A stretch of DNA of 64,000 nt from SAR92 clade bacterium H455 (lineage in GTDB: Bacteria; Pseudomonadota; Gammaproteobacteria; Pseudomonadales; Porticoccaceae): positions 2,232,001 through 2,296,000 of the forward strand of contig CP103416.1 in the NCBI GenBank assembly GCA_024802545.1, in the 5' to 3' direction. This document shows positions 9,508 through 17,347 of this stretch, piece by piece. Both the position numbers and the translations under genes were made by a program. Below the pieces are notes generated by a model, which made no database searches, was not told where the DNA came from, and was given only the letters and a program-made list of their open reading frames with translations. Within the stretch, counting starts at the first letter, position 1. Each line of letters begins with the position of its first letter.

Positions 9508-10944
9508 TCACAGAACAAGATCAGTAGGATTTTCTAACAGCTCCTTAAGACCAGTCAAAAACTGGGCGCCATCGCTTCCATCAAAAACGCGATGATCCAT
9601 GGATAGGGTTACCTTCATAACCGTGCCAATAGACAGCTCTCCATCTTTAACAATAGGCTGAGGATTTCCGCGTGCCACAGCGAGTAAAGTATTCTTCAGT
9701 TTAAAGTTTTGCTCAAACCAATTTTCAGCTCGCTGCAATCGCCCACCGTCAGGTTCCAAATCGAGCAGCTTTCCACCAAAATTATCTTCTTCAATGTTAG
9801 ATAGCGATGTATGAGAATCAGTACTGCCTATCATCCCAACTTTGAACGGATTGGCGCCAACTCTTCCCTGCTCTTGTAAACCCAACTTTAATGCGGACCG
9901 GACATAATCATATTTCCGGCTATTAACAGCTTCACCCTTATCACCAAACCATGTCCAAGTACCAAAGTCGGCTAATTTATCCTGTGGCGACAAACAGGGA
10001 TGGGTTTCGCTATCTCCCTTGGTTTGTGTCACTTCAACAAGGGGCTCATACCGACTTCGAGTTACAGCATACTTTTGACTAAAAGGTTGACCATAAGAAT
10101 CTTTCGTCTTGAACAATTTCCCTCCACTCAGATTGGGGTTATGAGGAATCGCAATTGCATCACCACCCGTCTTATCGGAGTAGCTTTCGAGATATGCCCA
10201 CAGGTCTTCAGGTTTGTTACTGTCGAGCTGTGTAAAGGGAAGGACCTGAGCTACTTTCTCACCACCGCCTTTATAGATAACATTTCGGTGCCACCAACCA
10301 CGACCATCTCCCGCATAAACCATACCTGTCCATTCATACCCGATAAATGCCGTAAATTTCCCTGGATCATTGTTGCGTTCGGCACTTGTGATTACTTTTT
10401 GCCATATTGATTGGCGGAACTCTCTATCGTTTTCATCTTGATTATCAATAAAATACTGGGTATCAGGATCTAGTGCCCATGCAATCTGCTCCGCTTGTGC
10501 AGGAGATTTGGTCTCTATTATTTGCTTTATTTTACTTATCCACTTGCGCCCCTTAGTGCTCTTCCTTAGCAACGGATCATTAGACGCCAGCCCATACATG
10601 AGGCCCATTGCCTCGGCGTGGTCGGCAACCACTAAAAAATCTAACGGCCGACTCAAGCGCATTGGCATGCCATTCATTGCATTGACGGTTTTACCTTTAG
10701 CAAAAGCATAGGAATCCTCCAAATCAAGCCGGTTTTTAGGGCTAAGCCCATAACGGGCGGAAATAAAGCCATCACTTGAGAGGGTAGTATGAAGATGCGT
10801 ATCACCCCAGTACACTTGCTGAGGAAAGTTGCTATCAGCATAGGGCGAGTAACTTTTTTCTGCCAATAGTTGTCCCGCCGACACTAACAATATTGTGCTA
10901 AGTAGAAAGTGAATCTGATTACATTTAAGCAGCACATTTATCAT
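9508..10944 (-). CDS. Chimeric protein: DUF3604 N-terminal region fused to the C-terminus of an E2 acyltransferase
   Basis: A 478-residue frame. Residues 1 to about 419 are a DUF3604 protein with signal peptide, GDTHLHT, VADHAE, KGDSETHP and GSTDSHT motifs, almost identical to copy 1. Homology to copy 1 stops near base 9686 at the NT codons. The last ~59 residues are instead the end of a 2-oxoacid dehydrogenase E2 catalytic domain, including TVMKVTLSMDHRVFDG with the HxxxDG active-site motif, and they match the end of the E2 at 20876-21610. The DUF3604 C-terminal ~215 residues and most of the E2 are missing. It most likely arose by illegitimate recombination during array expansion and may be non-functional. 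Confidence 0.9.
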   Translation of the reverse strand: MINVLLKCNQIHFLLSTILLVSAGQLLAEKSYSPYADSNFPQQVYWGDTHLHTTLSSDGFISARYGLSPKNRLDLEDSYAFAKGKTVNAMNGMPMRLSRPLDFLVVADHAEAMGLMYGLASNDPLLRKSTKGRKWISKIKQIIETKSPAQAEQIAWALDPDTQYFIDNQDENDREFRQSIWQKVITSAERNNDPGKFTAFIGYEWTGMVYAGDGRGWWHRNVIYKGGGEKVAQVLPFTQLDSNKPEDLWAYLESYSDKTGGDAIAIPHNPNLSGGKLFKTKDSYGQPFSQKYAVTRSRYEPLVEVTQTKGDSETHPCLSPQDKLADFGTWTWFGDKGEAVNSRKYDYVRSALKLGLQEQGRVGANPFKVGMIGSTDSHTSLSNIEEDNFGGKLLDLEPDGGRLQRAENWFEQNFKLKNTLLAVARGNPQPIVKDGELSIGTVMKVTLSMDHRVFDGSDGAQFLTGLKELLENPTDLVL

Positions 10945-11763
10945 CCAATAATTGTATTAACTAAAAATACGTAGGACTCTACCCAGACCATCAGCGGAGA
11001 TTTATGTACTTAAACAGTTTTTCTAAATGAAGATTTCAGCAAGAAGATTCATAGATTTATGCCGCTGAGATATTGAGCGGCATGAATTATCCTATAATCC
11101 AGATAACCCTTATTACTACGGCGCATACCAAATCGGCGAACTATAAGCCCGTTCCTGGGTGATCATAGGTATTTCTTCTGGAATGTCTTTGAGACCAAAG
11201 AATTTCGCATCATAAGCAGTCCACCTCGGCGTAGGTATTTCCAGAACACGAAGGTAATAAAATGCCAGTTCATCGCGATCAAAGTCCGGATCCCGCCAAA
11301 CCACAGCCAGTTCTGGATCACCAATGCTATTGGTATAGCTTGCGTCTTTTACATCAACTGTAGAGCCGACGGCAGGCGCTCTTCCGTGTTTATCTACCGT
11401 TCGGCCGTCAGACAGGGCAACGTTATAAATTCGCTCATGTAATTCGCCCTGGCTGTCATGCCAACCTTTAATCACCTGAACTCGATCAAGATTAGCGCCA
11501 TCAGGGTCTTTTACTGCACGAATCAGAAAGGTGGGTGACTTTCCGTCAGCCGCATTCGCTAAATCGCCGCCCATGGGCACACCTTTGCTGTAGCCAATGC
11601 TGGCAAGGTCTGGCCGTAGAGCCTCGTTTGGCTGGTAGTCCCAGCCACCAAAAAATCGCACTGTAATACGGGGCCCCGTGGAGGCATAGACTTCCCTGCG
11701 CTTCATCGCTGCAAACAAAGATTCGCGGGTGTTTTCTTGGGCCCAGATAGCTGCGTAGCCTGA
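10834..11763. repeat. 930-bp direct repeat, copy A
   Basis: Bases 10834-11763 repeat at 12928-13857, offset 2094, with no difference in any line I compared. The unit spans the 5' end of the chimera (and likewise the 5' end of copy 3), the whole spacer and the last ~215 codons of the next DUF3604 gene. Similarity ends abruptly at the codons after SGYAAIW... on one side and before VYWGD on the other. This is the footprint of a recent tandem duplication or gene conversion. Confidence 0.88.
11059..11083 (-). terminator. Spacer hairpin downstream of DUF3604 copy 3
   Basis: An 8-bp perfect inverted repeat, ATGCCGCT / AGCGGCAT, with a 9-base loop lies 33 bases after the stop of the minus-strand gene ending at 11116. 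It recurs identically at 13153-13177 after the gene ending at 13210. The following bases are only weakly T-rich, so it may be a poor terminator or an RNA-stabilising stem. Confidence 0.4.
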
Positions 11764-13038
11764 CGCAGAGGATTCCCAGTTGCGCAATTCAGGAAACAAG
11801 CTCGGCAGCATAGGCTTGTTCATTCGCTCTGCACTTGGAGCATCAGCGGAAAACTTGCCGAAATAGTTATCTTCCTCTGCATTTGCTAGACCTGTATGCG
11901 AGTCGGTGCTACCAATCAAACCAAATTTAAAAGGATTAACCTTGAAACTGGATTTTAATCTAAGCCCGAGCTTTAAAGATGAACGAGCATATTCATATTT
12001 TTTTAACTTAAGGGAGCCTGCCTCCTCTGTGCCTTTTAAACTTTTCCCATACCAACTATTCCATTTCTCATAGTTTGCAAAGCGATCATTAGGAGATAAT
12101 AAAGGGTGAGTTTCACTGTCACCTTTTATCTGAGTGACTTCAATCAATGGTTCCCAGCGTTGACGAGTTTCAGAATAGGATTTAGTTAGCGATTGCCCAT
12201 CATAGGTAGTTAAGGAAAACATCTTTCCATAACTGAGATTACTGTTGTGAGGAATAGCCAGTACTGCACCGCCAGTTTCTTGCTCATATCTTTCAAAATA
12301 TTCCCATAGCTTTTCCGGATTTTTACTATCATTTGCTGAAAATGGGATAGTTTTACTGGTTATATCGGCTCCATCTCTAAAAATAACTACCCTATGGAGG
12401 TTCGAAAATGTTGGAAGATTCCCAGGAATTATAGAGGGAGCATAATCTAGCGATGTCCACTCATAGCCAGCAAAAGCGGTAAAACTACCGGGTTTATTGT
12501 ATAAATCGGCGGTTGCAATGACTTTGTGCCAAACTGTTTTCAGAAATGGGGCATTGGTTTGTTCTAAAAGCGCATTAAAGTCCTCTAGTCCGTAGACATC
12601 ACCTAGACGATGGCTATTCAATATCTTGTTATTTTCCCTGTATAAGCTAAGTAGCTGAGTACCCTGATTCGTTTCAATCAGATAAGGGTCTGCATGCCTA
12701 AGGCCATCAAGTACACCAAGCTCTTCGGCATGGTCAGCAATGACAAGAAAATCAAGAGGCCGATGCATTCGAATGAGCATGCCATTGTGCGCAACCAAAC
12801 TATCTCCCCGCGCAAACCGATAAGCTTGATCCGGCGAGATAGATGAATTACCCATCAAATTGGCATCGAGAGAGATATTTGTATGTAAATGGGTGTCACC
12901 CCAGTAAACCTGCTGAGGAAAGTTGTTATCAGCATAGGGCGAGTAACTTTTTTCTGCCAATAGTTGTCCCGCCGACACTAACAATATTGTGCTAAGTAGA
13001 AAGTGAATCTGATTACATTTAAGCAGCACATTTATCAT
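11116..13038 (-). CDS. DUF3604 family secreted PHP-like protein (copy 3)
   Basis: 640 residues and complete: signal peptide with LLSTILLVSAGQLLA, then VYWGDTHLHTNIS, VIADHAEELG, GYEWTS, KGDSETHP and GSTDSHTG. Its first ~45 residues are those of the chimera at 9508. Its middle (about residues 50-425) is its own diverged version. Its last ~215 residues are identical to copy 4 and nearly identical to copy 1. The middle part carries the putative metal site and probably decides specificity, so the array seems to keep different catalytic regions with a shared end. Start is ATG 13038; GTG 13029 is an alternative. The product is probably periplasmic or exported. The reaction is unknown. Confidence 0.9.
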   Translation of the reverse strand: MINVLLKCNQIHFLLSTILLVSAGQLLAEKSYSPYADNNFPQQVYWGDTHLHTNISLDANLMGNSSISPDQAYRFARGDSLVAHNGMLIRMHRPLDFLVIADHAEELGVLDGLRHADPYLIETNQGTQLLSLYRENNKILNSHRLGDVYGLEDFNALLEQTNAPFLKTVWHKVIATADLYNKPGSFTAFAGYEWTSLDYAPSIIPGNLPTFSNLHRVVIFRDGADITSKTIPFSANDSKNPEKLWEYFERYEQETGGAVLAIPHNSNLSYGKMFSLTTYDGQSLTKSYSETRQRWEPLIEVTQIKGDSETHPLLSPNDRFANYEKWNSWYGKSLKGTEEAGSLKLKKYEYARSSLKLGLRLKSSFKVNPFKFGLIGSTDSHTGLANAEEDNYFGKFSADAPSAERMNKPMLPSLFPELRNWESSASGYAAIWAQENTRESLFAAMKRREVYASTGPRITVRFFGGWDYQPNEALRPDLASIGYSKGVPMGGDLANAADGKSPTFLIRAVKDPDGANLDRVQVIKGWHDSQGELHERIYNVALSDGRTVDKHGRAPAVGSTVDVKDASYTNSIGDPELAVVWRDPDFDRDELAFYYLRVLEIPTPRWTAYDAKFFGLKDIPEEIPMITQERAYSSPIWYAP

Positions 13039-13857
13039 CCAATAATTGTATTAACTAAAAATACGTAGGACTCTACCCAGACCATCAGCGGAGATTTATG
13101 TACTTAAACAGTTTTTCTAAATGAAGATTTCAGCAAGAAGATTCATAGATTTATGCCGCTGAGATATTGAGCGGCATGAATTATCCTATAATCCAGATAA
13201 CCCTTATTACTACGGCGCATACCAAATCGGCGAACTATAAGCCCGTTCCTGGGTGATCATAGGTATTTCTTCTGGAATGTCTTTGAGACCAAAGAATTTC
13301 GCATCATAAGCAGTCCACCTCGGCGTAGGTATTTCCAGAACACGAAGGTAATAAAATGCCAGTTCATCGCGATCAAAGTCCGGATCCCGCCAAACCACAG
13401 CCAGTTCTGGATCACCAATGCTATTGGTATAGCTTGCGTCTTTTACATCAACTGTAGAGCCGACGGCAGGCGCTCTTCCGTGTTTATCTACCGTTCGGCC
13501 GTCAGACAGGGCAACGTTATAAATTCGCTCATGTAATTCGCCCTGGCTGTCATGCCAACCTTTAATCACCTGAACTCGATCAAGATTAGCGCCATCAGGG
13601 TCTTTTACTGCACGAATCAGAAAGGTGGGTGACTTTCCGTCAGCCGCATTCGCTAAATCGCCGCCCATGGGCACACCTTTGCTGTAGCCAATGCTGGCAA
13701 GGTCTGGCCGTAGAGCCTCGTTTGGCTGGTAGTCCCAGCCACCAAAAAATCGCACTGTAATACGGGGCCCCGTGGAGGCATAGACTTCCCTGCGCTTCAT
13801 CGCTGCAAACAAAGATTCGCGGGTGTTTTCTTGGGCCCAGATAGCTGCGTAGCCTGA
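12928..13857. repeat. 930-bp direct repeat, copy B
   Basis: Second copy of the repeat described at 10834-11763. It covers the 5' end of DUF3604 copy 3, the spacer with its hairpin (13153-13177) and the last ~215 codons of DUF3604 copy 4. Recombination between A and B would delete or duplicate one 2.1-kb unit. Confidence 0.88.
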
Positions 13858-14117
13858 AGCGCCAAATTTCCATCCAGCCAGACCGTCGGCTATTCCTTTT
13901 GCCGCACGATCATTACTGGGTTCATGCAGTGTTAGCTTGCCCCAAAAGTTCCTGTCATCTGCCGTCGACAGCGACGTATGAGAATCAGTACTACCGATCA
14001 TGCCGAACTTGAATGGATTTACTTCTAAGAATGATTCGAACTTAAGCCCTCGCTTTAGCGCAGAACGGGCATATTCATATCTTTTCTCCTCAACAGTCCA
14101 ATTTGGATTTAGTGGAT
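13210..14117 (-). pseudogene. DUF3604 family protein (copy 4), 5' end removed by IS
   Basis: The frame is open from the IS boundary at 14117 to the stop at 13210 (about 302 residues). It begins in the middle of the family with RYEYARSALKRG, then NPFKFGMIGSTDSHT and the standard C-terminus. The ATG at 14001 is internal and not a true start. The signal peptide, the HxH motif and roughly 330 N-terminal residues are missing. The segment specific to this copy (about 13858-14117) differs from the other copies, so it was a distinct paralogue before truncation. It is presumed inactive. Confidence 0.88.
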
Positions 14118-14249
14118 TGGACTTCCCAGGCTTTCCTAGACACTGGTTGACTCCAAAAAATACGCCTCTTCGAACTTAGCAGGTGGACTTCCCAGGCTTT
14201 CCTAGACACTGGTTGACTCCAAAAAATACGCCTCTTCGAACTTAGCAGG
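14118..14249. repeat. 66-bp tandem duplication of the IS left end
   Basis: Two identical 66-base units, 14118-14183 and 14184-14249, each start with TGGACTTCCCAGG and end with AACTTAGCAGG. Each carries the terminal inverted repeat and the last codons of orfB. Such doubled ends can arise from IS circle or one-ended transposition events, or from replication slippage. Confidence 0.92.
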
Positions 14250-15023
14250 CGATACGCCGCCTGTATGAGTGTGGCGTTTTATCGGATTGTAAAACATCTC
14301 TATAAAATTAAATATCTCAGTTTTCGCTTCATCCCTTGTCGAGTAGATCTTCCGTTTTGTCACACGCTTTTTAAACGTGGCAAAGAAGCTCTCAGCAACC
14401 GCATTATCATGGCAGTTACCACGCCGGCTCATCGAAGGTATGAGATTATGCTCCTTCACAAATGCCAAGTAATCAGAGCTGGCATACTGGCTTCCTTGAT
14501 CGCTATGAATGAGCACCTCACCTTTTGGCTGTCGCTGCCAGATCGCCATAAGCAAAGCGTTGATCACCAGATGGCGGTCGATATGTTTATCCATTGACCA
14601 GCCTACAATGCGACGCGAAAACAAATCTAAAACCGTAGCCACATACAAAAACCCTTCGTAAGTTCGAACGTAAGTAATGTCGCTGACCCAAGCCTGATTC
14701 GGGTGCTCAGGATTGAACTGACGATCAAGCAAGTTAGCTGCTATCTTCGCCGGCTTGCCGCCTTTGATGTAACGGCGCTTGTAGCCTATCTGCGCTTTTA
14801 AGCGGTTTTCTCGCATGATTCGAGCAACTCGGTGAACGCTACAGCTTTCGCCAGCCTCGCGCAGGTCACGATGAATCCAGGGGCTGCCATAAGTGCCACC
14901 ACTGGCCATGTAAGATTCCTTAACCAGTTTTAGCAGCCGTTGATCCTCAACTGCTCTATCCGAGAGCGGTTTCTGTAGCCACGCATAAAACCCGCTGCGG
15001 TGCAGTTTGAATACACGGCACAT
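14202..15023 (-). CDS. IS3-family transposase OrfB (DDE integrase domain)
   Basis: At least 273 residues of an integrase-core transposase. HTH_21-like region with GGTYGSPWIHRDLRE, then the acidic triad in WVSDITYVRT, HSDQGSQY and NAVAESFFATFK. The C-terminus HTHTGGVSPAKFEEAYF is typical of the IS3 subgroup. The frame is open upstream of the ATG at 15023 and runs back to the slippery heptamer (AAAAAAG, complement at 15104-15110) inside orfA, so the natural product is probably an OrfAB fusion. The last codons lie in the 66-bp duplicated segment. Confidence 0.92.
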   Translation of the reverse strand: MCRVFKLHRSGFYAWLQKPLSDRAVEDQRLLKLVKESYMASGGTYGSPWIHRDLREAGESCSVHRVARIMRENRLKAQIGYKRRYIKGGKPAKIAANLLDRQFNPEHPNQAWVSDITYVRTYEGFLYVATVLDLFSRRIVGWSMDKHIDRHLVINALLMAIWQRQPKGEVLIHSDQGSQYASSDYLAFVKEHNLIPSMSRRGNCHDNAVAESFFATFKKRVTKRKIYSTRDEAKTEIFNFIEMFYNPIKRHTHTGGVSPAKFEEAYFLESTSV

Positions 15024-15070
15024 CGTTTTAATTGAAAACTCACCCTGATTGTCACGAATGAAGGAGTACT

Positions 15071-15349
15071 TTACTCGGGCTGGCTTGCAAAGTACTTTGC
15101 GGCCTTTTTTAGAATGTCGCGTTCCTCCGTGACACGCATCAACTCGACTTTAAGGCGAATGATCTCAGCCTGGTCGTCGGAAGATTTGATCTGCTGCGGG
15201 CTGCCGTGCATGGAGGCCTTCCAATGGTATAAGGTTTTTGTACAGATGCCGAGTCGCTCCGCGACCTCAGCAACAGAATAGCCTCGTTCGACAATCTGCT
15301 TAACGGCCTCTTCTTTAAACTGCTGTGTGTAGCGTTTTCCCTTGCTCAT
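15071..15349 (-). CDS. IS3-family transposase OrfA (helix-turn-helix)
   Basis: 92 residues: GKRYTQQFKEEAVKQIVERG, an HTH with VAEVAERLGICTKTLYHWK, and a C-terminal heptad helix (AEIIRLKVELMRVTEERDIL). It is the DNA-binding half of the transposase. An A-AAA-AAG site in codons for LKKA allows -1 frameshifting into orfB. It looks intact. Confidence 0.92.
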   Translation of the reverse strand: MSKGKRYTQQFKEEAVKQIVERGYSVAEVAERLGICTKTLYHWKASMHGSPQQIKSSDDQAEIIRLKVELMRVTEERDILKKAAKYFASQPE

Positions 15350-15543
15350 ATGACCCTCTCTTTGAGTTACATTTTAACTCTTTTGAGTGTCTAGAAAAGT
15401 CTGGGAAGTCCAAAATACTAATTGTTATTTTTCTTAAAAATAAGACACTACAAAGGCCCTATTTCCGAGCTAAAGTATTCCCTTATTAAACTGCGATAAA
15501 TTGACTCATTTTTCTCAATTTTAAGCATGAAAAGGAAATCCTA

Positions 15544-16371
15544 ATGAAAGAAAACTTATCCATATTTGATTTAACTGGTAAAACCGCACTAGTCACGGGT
15601 GGTGCGGCTGGAATTGGCCGCGCTTGCGCAACAGCGTTGGCCATGGCTGGAGCAGATGTCGCAATAGCGGATGTCAATAAAGATCTCGGCGAAAAAACAG
15701 CAGCATCTTTAAGAGAGCTAGATGTAAAATCATTTTTTTTACGATGTGATGTGTCCAATGAAGAGCAAATTCAGACCATGATATCCTCTGTCGTCGAGGT
15801 ATTCGGCAAGCTTGATATAGCGGTCAACAATGCCGGAATCGGTGTAATCAGTGATCAAGATGAGATTTTCCCGAAAAATGAATGGGATAAACTCATGGCT
15901 ATAAACCTAGATGGATTATGGCTTTGCGCCAAATACCAGGCGCAGCAGATGATTAGGCAAACTCCGACCGAAGGCAAAATCATTAATATCTCATCCATCG
16001 CTGGCGTTGTATCACTACCCATGAGTAATGGCGCCTATGATGCATCTAAAAGTGCCGTCATTCACCTCACAAAACAACTTGCACTGCAGTGGGGGCGCTT
16101 CAATATCAACGTAAACAGCATAAGTCCGAGTTATGTCCTGACACCTATGATGTCTCGTACTACTCTAAAATTTCGTCAACGGATTCGTGACACAACTCCG
16201 ATGGGGCACATACAACGGCCTGAAGACTTATATGGGCCCATTTTGTACTTGGCATCTGCAGCATCAGACTATATGACTGGTCAAAACTTGATCGTTGATG
16301 GCGGCCATACCTTGGGCCCCTGGATAGAGCCAGCCAGGAAGCGTGAAATACCCCCCCCGAATCAACGTTAG
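15544..16371 (+). CDS. SDR family oxidoreductase, C-terminus frameshifted at a C8 tract
   Basis: A 275-residue classical SDR: TGGAAGIG at residues 18-25, NNAG near 95-98, catalytic S near 150-151, Y165 and K169 (YDASK). A ribosome site AAAGGAAA precedes the ATG. The frame ends at 16371 just after eight C residues (16351-16358). In another frame directly downstream, sequence with good coding character continues to a TAG at 16454-16456 (ELVEMKKDLDAMG, then VAYDENGQVDAEN). Loss of one C would join the two and replace the last few residues by a ~35-residue tail. The catalytic core is intact, so the short form may still be active. Confidence 0.87.
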   Translation: MKENLSIFDLTGKTALVTGGAAGIGRACATALAMAGADVAIADVNKDLGEKTAASLRELDVKSFFLRCDVSNEEQIQTMISSVVEVFGKLDIAVNNAGIGVISDQDEIFPKNEWDKLMAINLDGLWLCAKYQAQQMIRQTPTEGKIINISSIAGVVSLPMSNGAYDASKSAVIHLTKQLALQWGRFNINVNSISPSYVLTPMMSRTTLKFRQRIRDTTPMGHIQRPEDLYGPILYLASAASDYMTGQNLIVDGGHTLGPWIEPARKREIPPPNQR

Positions 16372-16372
16372 G

Positions 16373-16456
16373 CAAGAACTAGTTGAAATGAAAAAAGACT
16401 TGGATGCCATGGGTGTTGCCTATGATGAAAACGGGCAGGTCGATGCTGAAAATTAG
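16373..16456 (+). pseudogene. Displaced C-terminal tail of the upstream SDR
   Basis: The 27 codons in this frame (QELVEMKKDLDAMG, then VAYDENGQVDAEN and a stop) lack their own start. They become a smooth continuation of the SDR at 15544 if the C8 run at 16351-16358 is read as C7. This is seen directly in the sequence. Whether it is a real mutation, a phase-variable site or a sequencing error in the homopolymer cannot be told from here. Confidence 0.65.
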
Positions 16457-16497
16457 GGGGTTGCAACAAATATCCAAAAGGCTTCATCCAAACCATT

Positions 16498-16995
16498 TCA
16501 TTTGCTGGAGGGATATATCTTTTCTGGTGGAGGGAAAACGGTCCCTTCATCGGCCTTTCCGTACTCAGTAATGCAGGCTAAGCCCTTATCGGTGCCCAGG
16601 TAGCTATATGTGCCGATATCGAAAATACGACCACTCTGAATTTCTTTGTAACCCTTGTCTTGGAAATGTGCCATTGTTTCATTGAAATCGCACACACCAA
16701 ATTCAATATGATGCAGACCTTCCCCGTGTTGCGCCAAATGCTCGGCATACAAGCTCTCTCCACATAAGGGCTGAATAAGTTCTAATTCGACATCCCCTAC
16801 ACTTGCAATTGCGGCAATAAAAGAATGCTCAATTACTTTTCCACGTAATTTCATATCACTCGAGTTTACAGGATCAATTGTATAAAAACGCCATGGTCCG
16901 ATGCCAGCATCATCCCAATAGCGCCTTGCTGTTGCCTCAGCATCTTTTACTACCATACCAATTTGATTTACTTTATTAAAAATAGGTCTTTGCAT
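16498..16995 (-). CDS. VOC family (glyoxalase / bleomycin-resistance fold) protein
   Basis: 165 residues with paired beta-alpha-beta-beta-beta modules: FNKVNQIGMVVKDAEATARR at the start, VELELIQPL in the middle, LHHIEFGVCD opening the second module, and a final YLGTDKGLACITEYG strand. Possible metal ligands are E/H residues in ELIQ, HHIEFG and ITEYG. The pattern resembles methylmalonyl-CoA epimerase-type or extradiol-like VOC enzymes, but neither can be assigned. It is divergent from the esterase at 17348 across a 352-base gap and convergent with the SDR at 15544. Confidence 0.82.
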   Translation of the reverse strand: MQRPIFNKVNQIGMVVKDAEATARRYWDDAGIGPWRFYTIDPVNSSDMKLRGKVIEHSFIAAIASVGDVELELIQPLCGESLYAEHLAQHGEGLHHIEFGVCDFNETMAHFQDKGYKEIQSGRIFDIGTYSYLGTDKGLACITEYGKADEGTVFPPPEKIYPSSK

Positions 16996-17347
16996 ACAAC
17001 ATTTACCTCTAGTCCACTGAATTTTATCCGTCCACTTGTTTACTTAAAAGATTAAGTGTCGGTCTTTAGGTCACCCATAAAGTTATAGGTTACACATCAA
17101 CCCAGCATTTAAAAATATTTAATTTTTTAGGAATACTTAAGGAAGTCTGAACTAGCCAATCGATCATATTTATGTACAAATTAAATTTCAATGTCGAAAT
17201 AATTGGGCTGCTAAAAAACTGGTGTTATACCAATTATATTTACTGGATATATTAGCCAGAGGAGATAGAACACGATTAAACCGGAACCTGAGGTAACCAC
17301 TGATTTATACCGTATAAGCTTTTACACTATAACGAGATCTGATAACT
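16996..17347. promoter_or_regulatory. 352-base divergent intergenic region
   Basis: This AT-rich gap separates the VOC gene (minus) from the esterase gene (plus) and must hold both promoters. An imperfect dyad TGGTgttatACCA lies near 17221-17233 and could be an operator. A GAGGAGA motif near 17260 is not next to any start codon. No convincing -35/-10 pair or small gene was found. Confidence 0.4.

Larger units (their letters stand above)
14118..15412 (-). mobile_element. IS3-family insertion sequence with duplicated left end
   Basis: The ends are imperfect inverted repeats starting TGGACTTCCCAG and continuing to CTAGACACT. The left end occurs at 14118 and again at 14184, and the right end stops at 15412 (TCCA). 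The unit from 14184 is 1229 bp, a normal IS3-family size; the extra 66 bp are a tandem copy of the left end. No target-site duplication is visible (GAT on the left, AAA on the right). The element coincides with loss of the 5' part of DUF3604 copy 4, so an IS-associated deletion or a second transposition into the IS end is likely. Confidence 0.88.

Noticed and set aside
10000-10410. 136-residue plus-strand frame opposite the chimera, with a matching frame opposite copy 1
   Set aside because: It is an antisense shadow of a conserved gene. Its conservation follows from the duplication and it has no start site or family match.
13873-14001. ATG at 14001 as the start of a short 263-residue DUF3604 protein
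   Set aside because: The frame continues upstream with clear family sequence to the IS boundary at 14117, so the ATG is internal and the gene is truncated.
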